Of a DNA stretch of 64,000 bases, positions 48,057 to 58,633 are shown one piece after another. A program made the translations under genes and the position numbers. Position 1 is the first letter of the stretch, and each line of letters starts with the position of its first letter. The stretch is taken from NCBI RefSeq assembly GCF_000224145.3, contig NC_020173.2:3573620-3637619 (forward strand). The letters run 5' to 3'. This DNA comes from Ciona intestinalis. Taxonomy: Eukaryota > Chordata > Ascidiacea > Phlebobranchia > Cionidae. The notes beneath the pieces were generated by a model, which was not told the origin of the DNA, made no database searches, and was given only the letters and a program-made list of their open reading frames with translations.

Positions 48057-50135
48057 ATGAGAGTTGCTTGCTTCTTAGCTCTTTTGATCGTAAATGTAGA
48101 TGGTTGGATATTCGGTGGACATGACCATGGTACAAGTGGTGGTGAGCGAATTGAAATAGGAAGTGGTGGTGATCACGGTCATGCGTGCACATGCGCCGGT
48201 CCAGGTGCTGATGGAAATGGTGGTCTTGGTGGTGGACTTAATATAGGCGTTAACGGGGGCGGCAATGGTGGCGCTTCAGGCGGTGGAAACGGCGGAATCA
48301 ACGTCGACCTTACTGGTTCAGGTGGCGGTAACGGCGGTGCCTCTGTTGGTGGAAACGGTGGAGGTTCCGGAGGTGGTTGGTTCAATGGTGGTCTTGGTGC
48401 TTCCGTGGATCTCCCACTTCTTGGACCAATTGGTGCTAACATCGGTGGCAATTTAGGTGGTAACGGCGGTGCTTCCGGTGGTGCTTCTGGGGGTGGAAAC
48501 GGTGGTCTTGGCGGTGGTCTCGGGGCTTCCGTAGATCTTCCGCTCCTTGGACCAATTGGTGCCAACATTGGTGGCAACATCGGCGGCAACGGCGGTGCTT
48601 CAGCTGGTGGAAACGGTGGAGCTTCTGGGGGTGGAAACGGTGGTGGTTGGTTCAATGGTGGCCTTGGTGCTTCCGTGGATGTCCCACTTCTTGGACCAAT
48701 TGGTGCCAACATCGGTGGCAATTTAGGTGGCAACGGTGGTGCTTCCGGTAGTGGAAACGGTGGAGCTTCCGGGGGTGGTAACGGTGGACTTGGCGGTGGT
48801 CTCGGTGCTTCCGTAGATCTTCCACTGCTTGGACCAATTGGTGCCAACATTGGTGGCAACATCGGCGGTAACGGCGGTGCTTCTGGTGGTGCTTCAGCTG
48901 GTGGAAACGGTGGAGCTTCAACTGGTGGAAACGGTGGTGGTTGGTTCAATGGTGGCCTTGGTGCTTCCGTGGATGTCCCACTTCTTGGACCAATTGGTGC
49001 CAACATCGGTGGCAATTTAGGTGGCAACGGTGGTGCTTCTGCTGGTGGAAACGGTGGACTCGGCGGTGGTCTCGGGGCTTCCGTAGATCTCCCACTCCTT
49101 GGACCAATTGGTGCCAACATTGGTGGCAACATCGGTGGTAACGGCGGTGGTAACGGTGGTGCTTCAGCTGGTGGAAATGGCGGAATCAACGTCGACCTTA
49201 CTGGTTCAGGTGGCGGTAACGGCGGTGCTTCTATTAGTGGAAACGGTGGAGCTTCTGGAGGTGGTTGGTTCAATGGTGGCCTTGGTGCTTCCGTGGATGT
49301 CCCACTTCTTGGACCAATTGGTGCTAACATCGGTGGCAATTTAGGTGGTAACGGCGGTGCTTCCGGTGGTGCTTCTGGGGGTGGAAACGGTGGAATCGGC
49401 GGTGGTCTCGGTGCTTCCGTGGATCTCCCACTCCTTGGACCAATTGGTGCCAACATTGGTGGCAACATCGGTGGAAACGGTGGTGCTTCTGCTGGTGGAA
49501 ACGGTGGTGCTTCAGCTGGTGGAAACGGTGGAGGTTCCGGAGGTGGTTGGTTCGGTGGTGGTCTTGGTGCTTCCGTGGATGTCCCAATTATTGGACCAAT
49601 TGGTGCTAACATCGGTGGCAATCTCGGTGGTAACGGGGGTGCTTCTGCTGGTGGAAACGGTGGAGCTTCAGCTGGTGGAAACGGTGGTCTCGGTGCTGGT
49701 CTTGGTGCTTCCGTGGATCTCCCACTTGTTGGACCAATTGGTGCTAACATCGGTGCCAACGTCGGTGGTAACGGCGGTGGTTCCAGCGGTGGTTCCGGAG
49801 GCGGTTTTAGTTGGAACAACAAAAGGTGACTAATTTTTACAATAATCGAAGTGAATTAACAGGTTGATATCTTAGTTTCTAATTCTTTTTTTTTTTCACA
49901 GACTCCAAGCTGCCATTGCCGGTAAGTTACTTTTATGAATGTACGGTTTGCCTAAATAAATAATCTTAGCTTACTGGCTACGTAACCGCTAAGTCTGTAC
50001 ACCATTTCGAAGCCACTTCGTTATCCTATTGTTTGTGTTATCTTCTATTAAATAAATTCATATTTAACTTATGTTAATCTTTGTTTCAATATTTTAGACG
50101 AATTGGACAATTATATTGAAGACCTCCTTCAGTAA
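48057..50135 (+). CDS. Secreted Gly-rich silk-like protein A
   Basis: Three coding exons: 48057-49825, a 20-nt microexon 49902-49921, and 50098-50135; 608 residues. Signal peptide MRVACFLALLIVNVDG, then HACTCAGPGADG, the only cysteines of the mature protein. The rest is Gly/Asn/Ala/Ser repeats with ten copies of ASVDLPLLGPIGANIGGN. Copies alternate between a form preceded by GGGWFNGGLG with VDVP and a form preceded by GGLGGGLG with VDLP, a two-part higher-order repeat. The exon 1 frame would read through the donor to a TGA at 49827; splicing instead adds the tail RLQAAIADELDNYIEDLLQ after NNK. An intron (50147-50281) lies 11 bases after the stop. Polyadenylation signals at 50386-50396. Likely an extracellular structural protein, by inference; I know no named homolog. 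Confidence 0.88.
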
Positions 50136-52487
50136 ATATCCTATCGGTAAGTCATTGCATTTTACCGCTAGAAAGTCTTTAGGGATTCAAACGAAAATGT
50201 CGTATGGTTGACCCAACATAGACACCTGAATGGCATAAAAATTTCCCAAATAAAATCTTACTAAAACATTATACATTTTAGATTTCTCCAACGGATACAA
50301 GAAACAATTCCAGCCAAAATAATGCAAAATAGTTGCTGGCGTTTTCTCTCTTGCTTTGCAGTTGCTTTTAAATATTTGGACAAGGAATAAAATAAATGCA
50401 TACAAACTACGTGTATTTCGCTGTTTAAGGTTTGCTTCTGTAAGAAAGTTGGAACCGCTGGATTTCCAGTTATAAAATTGTCTCTAAAGTTTCGTTTTCC
50501 GGCCATACGAGAATAAAGCAAGTTACATTCATTTACACCTGCACGGTTTATACGAATCCGTAAACAAATCCTCTTGCGTTTTTCGTGGTATCCCCCCCAA
50601 AAAACGTCATATTTTATAATTTGGGAAATATTGGGCAAGATGTGCTTTAGAGTTCGGTCTTTATCTACTATAACAAAATCACTTATAGTAATACCATACA
50701 TTGTTACTTTATGCACATCGCGTATATACTCGTATTTGTGGGCTTTGTCACTTATCAAACGTCGCGCGTCGTACGAAGCTGCAGCCCACTGCAAGTTTTG
50801 TAAAAGGTCGAGTTTAACCAATTAGTAATTAAACTTAAATTAGACGAATTGGGACATATAATGTGTAAAACTCCGGTATTTTTATTATTTGGTGTGCACC
50901 AAACCGCAAAGCCTAAGGACGCAATTACGAGTTATGTCATTTATCTCTATTAACCCAATATCCCAAACACATTGGTTAAACAGCATCGTTAGTCATCTCT
51001 AGTTCTAAAATCGATGCTGCCATTGTAGGCCTGTATTTTTAACTAAGCAGGACATTAACATGAATCGGCCAACCAGCAAACAGTCTCTTTTCGATACAGA
51101 AACCTCAGAGTAAGCTAAACTACGAATAGACTATACTTGTAAGTTAGTTAAACAATACAAGAACTATAACGGCAGTTTACTCTATTAAGTTGTTAAATTT
51201 TCTTGAAACTTTTATTATGTATATTACAATAAATTAATACATACTGCTTCGTTAGCAGTATAGGCTTAGTGCACTTAACAGAAGGAAAATTAAATCAGGC
51301 GACTTCGATATTCTTTCCCGTTGGCGGTGCTACTGTCGACCATTATTTGCCCTAAACGGTATCATTAAATCAATATTTTATGGAAAGTCTTGAATGGTGA
51401 TGTTACTAGAGCTATGTTAGAAAATATCGGCACCGACGCTCAATACCGCTATCGTTGTGGACCCGTATGTTCTTCAACGACACAGATAAATTGCTGAAAT
51501 CACTAATACCAAATTTCAGCCATGCAACAACAACATTATTCACCACGTAACATTCGTGGTAACTCGTAAACAGGCGCCGCGGTATAGATGAAACCGAACA
51601 ACTATATTACAAAAAGTTGTCCCGCCACGCGAGGATAATTAAGTAACGTTCACTCATTCATTTTATAGAAACCCATTTCACCATAATCGTATATTCAACC
51701 ATCACTTAATACAAACATACCTTTATTATTGTTATCACAACAGACCATATCTCCAGAACTAATTAAGCTGTCATGATTCTCATGACATGCCAAGATGTCC
51801 CCGCCTTGTCTTCGTTTTCACAGAGAACTGCCAACAATGTTGAAGCTCTGTTGGAACGTCACTTTATATGAAGCATTCCTAAGAAAGTTTTGGAGAAACT
51901 GCGGTTCTTATTCTTACAGAAATCAGAAAATAGTATTTATTTACTCTTGAGTGGTTGGCCTTTTAGCGTTCTTAACAGAGCGTCATACTTTCATACAGAA
52001 ATTCGTGCTGCACACATATAAGTTTGTTTGTATAGCTTTCACTCACAAAACATCAGTTACATACATATCTATAAACTTAGACTTGGCAACTGTAAAGCTA
52101 TCTGGTTAATTGTTTAAATAATTGGTAACTTGAGAAATCAAATCACTATAAAGCGCCCATAAAGGTAGTAGCAAACTCGGTGTCCTCTGAATAAGAAACG
52201 CATGACTCTAATGAATAAAGGCATATGTAACTCTTTTTACTTATGTTGTTGTCCCCACTTGAGCTTACTCTGCGCAGTAACATAATCTATTATAAAAGCT
52301 CATTACTTTCATAAACAATTTAACTTATATATCATGCAATGAGCTGGTAATTTTATATTTCTGATTCAAGAAAAATAATGATTGACAGCATCCTCAAGAA
52401 ATGAAAACAACTTCCAAGCAGCAGTTACATGAACATAGGTTTCCAAAAACCAAGAGCAAAAGCAATTACTATGAAGTATGCTCAGTG
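50136..52487. other. Gene A 3' UTR and spacer to gene B
   Basis: Holds the 3' UTR exon of gene A (from 50282) with AATAAA at 50386. From about 51290 it is the duplicated upstream flank of gene B. A minus-strand open frame at 50261-50821 is discussed separately. Confidence 0.65.
50261..50821 (-). other. Orphan 186-codon open frame antisense to the gene A 3' UTR
   Basis: Starts MVKLDLLQNLQWAAASYDAR and contains KRKRICLRIRINRAGVNE; no domain or signal peptide that I recognise. It is far longer than other chance frames in this AT-rich spacer, but its last third is simply the antisense of the gene A 3' UTR exon, whose counterpart behind gene B is not open. It may be a gene fragment or chance. Confidence 0.2.
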
Positions 52488-52495
52488 TATAAAAA
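52379..52495 (+). promoter_or_regulatory. Gene B core promoter: PBX/MEIS-like site and TATA box
   Basis: TGATTGACAG at 52379-52388, an exact PBX-MEIS composite consensus, and TATAAAAAG at 52488-52496. The leader up to the ATG (AGTTTCTTGTCTTAACTCAA then CAAG) is identical to that of gene A. Confidence 0.72.
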
Positions 52496-52545
52496 GAGTA
52501 CCGTTTAAAGATTCAGCATTTAGTTTCTTGTCTTAACTCAACAAG

Positions 52546-54612
52546 ATGAGAGTTGCTTGCTTCTTAGCTCTGTTGATCGTAAATGTAGATGGTTGGCTAT
52601 TCGGTGGAGATAACCGTGGTGCCAGTGGTGGTCTTGGTGCGTCAGTGGACTTACCTATTTTAGGACCTGTTGGCGCTTCCATTGGCGGTTCTCTCGGCGG
52701 TAATGGTGGTGGTCACGGTCATGGATGCACATGCGCCGGTCCAGGTGTTGGTGGAAACGGTGGTCTTGGTGGTGGACTCGGCGGAGGCGGAGGTGGAGGT
52801 GGAGGCGGAGGCGGAGGACACGGTGGAAATGGTGGTGGTAGTATCGGTGAAAATGGTGGATTAGGTGCCTCTTTGGGTGGTCTTCTTGGTGGAAACGGCG
52901 GCGGTAACGGTGGTCTCGGCGCCTCTTTGGGCGGTCTTCTTGGTGGAAATGGTGGTCTCGGTGCCTCTTTAGGTGGTCTTCTTGGTGGAAACGGTGGTCT
53001 CGGTGCCTCTTTAGGTGGTCTTCTTGGTGGAAACGGCGGTCTCGGGGCCTCTTTAGGTGGTCTTCTTGGTGGAAACGGTGGTCTCGGCGCCTCTTTGGGC
53101 GGTCTTCTTGGTGGAAATGGTGGTCTTGGCGCCTCTTTAGGCGGTCTTCTTGGTGGAAATGGTGGTCTCGGTGCCTCTTTAGGCGGTCTTCTTGGTGGCA
53201 ATGGTGGCGGTAACACCGGTGGAAACGGTGGCCTCGGTGGAATTGTTGCCTCTTTGGGCGGTCTTCTTGGTGGAAATGGTGGCGGTAACGGTAGACTTTC
53301 TATCGGCGGTAATGGGGGTGGTCATGGTGGAGCCAATACTGGTGGAAACGGCGCGATTAACGTTGACCTGACTCATGGCGGAAACGGCGGTTCTTCAGTT
53401 GGTGGTAACGGCGGTGCTCATGGAAACGGCGGCATCATTGACCTGACTCATGGCGGAAGCGGTGCTGCTGGTTCAGGTGTTGGTGGAAACGGCGGTGCTT
53501 CTGGTGGAGGAAGCGGCACTATTAACGTTGACCTTACGCATGGCGGTAACGGTGGTGCTTCTAGTGTTGGTGGAAATGGCGGTGGTTCTGGTGGAGGAAG
53601 CGGCACTATTAACGTCGACCTTACGCATGGCGGTAACGGTGGTGCTTCAGGTGGTGGAAATGGCGGTGGTTCTGGTGGAGGAAGCGGCACCATCAACGTC
53701 GACCTTACTCATGGCGGTAACGGTGGCGCTTCAGGTGGTGGAAATGGCGGTGCTTCTGGTGGAGGAAGCGGCACTATCAATGTCGACCTTACTCATGGCG
53801 GTAACGGTGGTGCTTCAGGTGGTGGAAATGGCGGTGGTTCTGGTGGAGGAAGCGGCTCTATCAACGTCGACCTTACGCATGGCGGAAACGGTGGTGCTTC
53901 AGCAAATGGAAACGGTGGAGGTTCTGGAGGTGGCTGGTTCAGTGGTGGTCTTGGTGCTTCCGTGGATCTCCCAATTATTGGACCAATTGGTGCTAACATC
54001 GGTGGCAACGTTGGTGGTAACGGCGGTGCATCTGGTGGAGCTTCCGGGGGTGCTTCTGCTGGTGGAAACGGTGGACTCGGTGGAGGACTCGGTGCTTCCG
54101 TAGATCTCCCACTCCTTGGACCAATTGGTGCCAACATTGGTGGCAACATCGGTGGTAACGGCGGTGCTTCCGGTGGTGCTTCTGGGGGTGGAAATGGTGG
54201 AATCGGTGGTGGTCTCGGTGCTTCCGTTGATCTCCCACTTATTGGGCCAATTGGTGCCAACATTGGTGCCAACGTCGGTGGTAACGGCGGTGGTTCTAGC
54301 GGTGGTTCCGGAGGTGGATTCAGATGGAACAACAAAAGGTGCCTTATTCTTACAATAATCTAAGTCTGTAATAATTAGGTTGATATCTACAAATTTCTTT
54401 TTTTCTAATTTTTTTTTATTTTTTACAGACTCCAAGCTGCCCTTGCTGGTAAGTTAATTTCATGAATGTACGGCTTGTCCAAATAAATAATCTTGGCTGT
54501 CAGCTTACTGGCTATATAACCACAAAGTCTGTACACCATTTTTTCCTCATGCTAATCTTTGTTTCAATATTTAGACGAATTGGACAGTTCTATTGAAGAT
54601 CTATTTCATTAA
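52546..54612 (+). CDS. Secreted Gly-rich silk-like protein B
   Basis: Exons 52546-54338, microexon 54429-54448 (20 nt), 54575-54612; 616 residues. Signal peptide MRVACFLALLIVNVDG as in A. One ASVDLPILGPVGASIGG unit, then HGCTCAGPGVGG with the only mature cysteines, a run of nine Gly, about nine LGASLGGLLGGNGG units, about six GSGTINVDLTHGGNGG units, and finally three A-type ASVDLP..GPIGANIG units. So it shares modules with A but adds two repeat classes of its own. Exon 1 reads through the donor to a stop at 54361-54363, but the conserved microexon and last exon give the tail RLQAALADELDSSIEDLFH after NNK. 3' UTR intron 54624-54753; AATAAA at 54855-54860. Function inferred as extracellular structural. 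Confidence 0.88.
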
Positions 54613-55699
54613 ACAGCCAGTCGGTAAGTTATTGCATTTTTACTCCATTTACGGATTTAAACAAAATGTTGTATAGTTAACGTGAAAAATCTTGAATGGC
54701 ATAGAAATTCCCTAAATACATCCTACTAAAAAACAATACATCTAATATTTTAGACTTCTTCAACGGATACGGAAAACAATTCTTGCCAAACTGATGCAAA
54801 ATATTTGCTGGCGTTTTTCTCTTGCTTTGCAGTTATTTAAATATTTGGACAAGAAATAAAATTAATGCATAAAACATACGTGTGTTTCGATGTTTGAGGT
54901 AGGCTATTATTCTGCAGGAAAGATCGTGTGGTGTCTTCAGAGTTAAAAACTATATAAGGTTTGGAAATTCAGATTGCGACTGTATATCTGCATGTTTTAA
55001 CTATACATGTCATACATATAACTGCAAACTGCCCTCATGGATCAAGAAACAATTTTAAGTGTAAAACATGTTTATATAGAGGCTTTGGCTCCAACCAAGT
55101 AGCCTATAGTCACTTTTGGTTATACAAATTATATATCTCATGCAGAAACCTAATAGCTAGCATATTTACTAAAGCTAAACTACGGCTCTTCTACTTTTTG
55201 GAGTGACTTAATAGTTATGGTAGGCACTTTTACACATCCTGCAAGTTTACCGTCAATTTGAGTACAGTGCACACAGTTATGTCTAAATCATGGATATCGC
55301 CGGTATTATACATATATATGCTATCTATTAATGCGCTGTTTAAATTTTAAGTTTATATACAGAAACTTTAAACGACCACAAGTGTTATTAGTATGCATTT
55401 CTTGTATTCCTTGTCCAAATATTGTAAGAAAAATAAAAGAAGAGACGCAACTTCAGCAAATATTTTGCATCAGCTTGGCTAGAATCATTGTCCGTAATCA
55501 GTTGAAGAAGTCTATAATGTATGAAATGATTATTTTAATTATGATGTCACAACTCAACTCAGACGTAACACAGTTAGTGATTATGCCATATATTAACATG
55601 TAGATTGTTTGGGATAAAACTATAATATTGACATCACGTTTAAAACTTTTCAAACCAGCTTAAATATATTATTTTACCGTTCGTATCGAATCACTCGAA
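54613..55699. other. Converging 3' ends of genes B and C
   Basis: Gene B 3' UTR runs to about 54880. On the minus strand a gene C 3' UTR exon begins at 55511 (acceptor ATTATAG|ACTTCTTCAACTG) and matches the B 3' UTR (GATGCAAAATATTTGCTG, ATATTTGGACAAG in both). The plus-strand frame at 55331-55603 is the antisense of that UTR. Between about 54890 and 55400 I see nothing. Confidence 0.65.
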
Positions 55700-58456
55700 T
55701 TACTGAAGAAGTTCATTAAGATAATTCTCCAGCATTTCGTCTAAGATTTAAAAAAGAGAAATTTAGTAAAAAATAAACAAACTATACTGAAGTAACCTTA
55801 TATTTCAACAAAGTAACTTACTGGCAAGATCAGCTGGCATTCTGTAAATAAAGATGGAAAGGTTTAGCGAGTGTTAAAATCAGATGGATATTAAAATTTT
55901 ATTATTAAAATGTTGAAATGTTTTAAGTTCAACTCACCTTTTGTTGTTCCACTGCCAACCTGCTGGATGATTCCCGGAATGACCAACAGAAGTAGTAGTA
56001 GAGGTACCGACGGAAGCGCCACTGTTACCACCGACGTTACCACCGATGGAAGCACCAACTGGTCCGATAAGGGGAAGATCGACAGAGGCACCAAGACCAG
56101 CACCGAGACCACCGTTTCCACCAGCAGAAACACCACCATTACCACCGACGTTACCACCGATGGAAGCACCAACTGGTCCAATAAGGGGAAGATCGACAGA
56201 GGCACCAAGACCGGCTCCGATACCACCGTTTCCACCAGTAGAAACACCACCATTACCACCGACGTTACCACCGATNNNNNNNNNNNNNNNNNNNNNNNNN
56301 NNNNNNNNNNNNNNNNNNNNNNNNNATTGAAGCACCAACTGATCCAATAAGAGGAAGATCGACAGAGGCACCGATACCACCGTTCCCACCAGTAGAAACA
56401 CCACCATTACCACCGATTGAAGCACCAACTGGTCCAATAAGTGGGAGATCGACAGAGGCACCGATACCACCGTTTCCACCCCCGGAAACACCACCATTGC
56501 CACCGACGTTACCATCGATGGAAGCACCAACTGGTCCAATAAGTGGAAGATCGACAGAGGCACCAAGACCAGCACCGAGACCACCGTTTTCACCAGCAGA
56601 AGCGCCGCCGTTTGCACTATTACCGGCACCACCGTTGCCATTAAGGTTAATAGAAAGACCACCGTTTCCGCCAGTGGTAGCTCCATTATGACCAAAATTA
56701 AAGTTGAAACCACTGTTCCCTCCAGTTGTAGCGCCACCGTTTCCGTTAGAAGTAGCTCCGGTGTTTCCGTTAGTGGTAGCTCCATTATGACCAAAATTAA
56801 TGGTGAAAGCACCGTTTCCGCCAGTTGTAGCACCTGTGTTACCGCTACCAGAGCCAGTCAGATCAACAGAAAGTCCGCCGTCCCCACCAGTTGTTGCTTC
56901 GCCAGTTGTGGCGGCGCCTGTTCCGCCAAGGTTAAATGTGAATCCACCGTTTTCACCAGTTGTGCTGCCGCTGGTTCCGCCAGTGTTAGCTCCCACTGTA
57001 TGACCAGACAGATCAATTTGAAACACCACCGTTTCCACTGCCTGTTGGTGTAGCAATACCATTACCGCTACCGGAGCCAGACAGATCCACAGAAAGACCA
57101 CCGTTTCCACTGCCTGTTGGTGTAGCAATACCATTACCGCTACCGGAGCCAGTAAGATCGATTGAAAGACCACCGTTTCCATTACCTGTTGGTGTAACAA
57201 TACCATTACCGCTACCGGAGCCAGTAAGATCGATTGAAATCCGCTGGTTCCGCCAGTTGGGGCTACACCACTGCCGCTATGGAGCCAGATAGATCAATTG
57301 AAAGACCACCGTTTCCACTGCCTGTTGGTGTAGCAATACCATTACCGCTACCGGAGCCAGACAGATCCACAGAAAGACCACCGTTTCCACTGCCTGTTGG
57401 TGTAGCAATACCATTACCGCTACCGGAGCCAGTAAGATCGATTGAAAGACCACCGTTTCCATTACCTGTTGGTGTAACAATACCATTACCGCTACCGGAG
57501 CCAGTAAGATCGATTGAAATACCACCGTTTCCACTGCCTGTTGGTGTAGCAATACCATTACCGCTACCGGAGCCAGATAGATCCACAGAAAGACCACCGT
57601 TTCCACTGCCTGTTGATGTAGCAATACCATTACCGTTACCGGAGCCAGTTAGATACCACCGAAGAGACCGTTTAACACTACCGAGCCCACCGTGTCCACT
57701 GCTGTGTCCACCATTTCCACCGAGAAGACCGCCCAAAGATGCACCGATTCCACCATTTCCACCGAGAAGACCGCCCAAAGAGGCACCGAGTCCACCGGGA
57801 CCACCATTTCCACCCAGAATACCGCCCAAAGATGCACCGATTCCACCATTTGCACCTAGAAGACCGCCTAAAGAAGCGCCGAGCCCACCATTTCCGCCGA
57901 GAAGACCACCCAAAGAAGCACCTAGTCCACCATTTCCACCGAGAAGACCACCCAAAGAAGCACCGTGTCCACCATTTCCACCAAGAAGACCACCGAAAGA
58001 GGCACCGAGCCCTCCATTTCCCCCCTTTCTTCTTTTACCTCCTTTACCTCCTTTTCCTCCTTTACCTCCTTTACCTCCCTTTCCTCCTTTCCCACCGAAC
58101 AAACCATTTATGGCACCGCCGAGCCATTGATGACCCCCGTGGCCCCCGTGGCCGCTGTGTCCGCCAAGAGATCCGCCCAGGGAAGCACCGATTGGTCCAA
58201 TGAATGGCAAATCGACAGAGGCACCAAGTCCACCACCAAGACCATCGTTTCCACCAGCACCTGGACCAGCGCATGTACATGCGTGATTACCAGCATTACT
58301 GCCGAGAGAACCTCCAAGAGAAGCGCCAACAGGTCCTAGGAGAGGTAAGTCAACTGACGCACCAACACCAGCGTTAGCACTGTGGTCGTCATCACCGAAT
58401 AACCACGCTGCATCAGCATTCACGAACAAAAGAGCGATAAAGCAAGCAACCCTCAT
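55700..58456 (-). CDS. Secreted Gly-rich silk-like protein C, assembly-damaged
   Basis: Start at 58456 (MRVACFIALLFVNADA), then VGASVDLPLLGPVGASLGG and HACTCAGPGAGG as in A and B. Modules follow in order: ASVDLPFIGPIG, a Lys-rich GGKGG run, about eight LGASLGGLLGGNGG units, GSGNGIATPTG / GGLSIDLTGSG units, Thr-rich TTGGNGG units, and several A-type ASVDLPLIGPVGASIGG units. Exon 1 ends at 55938; the 20-nt microexon (55841-55822) and last exon (55740-55700) give the tail RMPADLANEMLENYLNELLQ after NNK. The frame shifts near 57290, 57240 and 57025, flanking an exactly repeated segment, with a compensating pair near 57655-57690; a 50-N gap sits at 56276. These look like repeat misassembly, though real decay is possible. 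Confidence 0.75.
56276..56325. other. Assembly gap, 50 N, in gene C exon 1
   Basis: A run of 50 N inside the repeated part of gene C. The flanking sequence is the same A-type repeat unit, so the true number of units is unknown. Confidence 0.97.
57015..57525. repeat. Exact duplicated segment of about 225 bp in gene C
   Basis: 57015-57240 and about 57300-57525 are the same, base for base as far as I can follow, across several repeat units. The roughly 60 bp between them and both junctions break the reading frame. It points to a misjoined assembly of the tandem repeat. Confidence 0.75.
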
Positions 58457-58506
58457 CTTGTTGAGTTAAGACAAGAAACTGAATGCAAAATCTTGAAATA
58501 AGCCTC

Positions 58507-58633
58507 TTTTTATACACTCAAATCCTGCTAATTTCTGAGTATAACAGAGTATAACAGAGGTTTTTGGAAAAAGAATTTGTTCCTCGCTTCTGCTGAAACA
58601 ATTGTTTTCCTTTCGTGATTCTGATGTCAATCA
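58507..58633 (-). promoter_or_regulatory. Gene C core promoter: PBX/MEIS-like site and TATA box
   Basis: On the minus strand TGATTGACAT (58633-58624), then GTGTATAAAAAGAGGC (TATA at 58514-58507), then the shared leader ending TTGTCTTAACTCAACAAGATG-type sequence just before the start at 58456. Layout and spacing match genes A and B. Confidence 0.65.

Noticed and set aside
48179-49822. A 547-codon Pro-rich open frame on the minus strand over gene A (similar ones over B at 53793-54335 and over C on the plus strand at 57234-58130)
   Set aside because: It is the exact antisense of GGN/GGA codon repeats, which read as Pro-rich in that frame; it has no splice structure or signal peptide of its own.
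55331-55603. Plus-strand 90-codon frame downstream of gene B
   Set aside because: It is antisense to the gene C 3' UTR exon, which aligns with the gene B 3' UTR.
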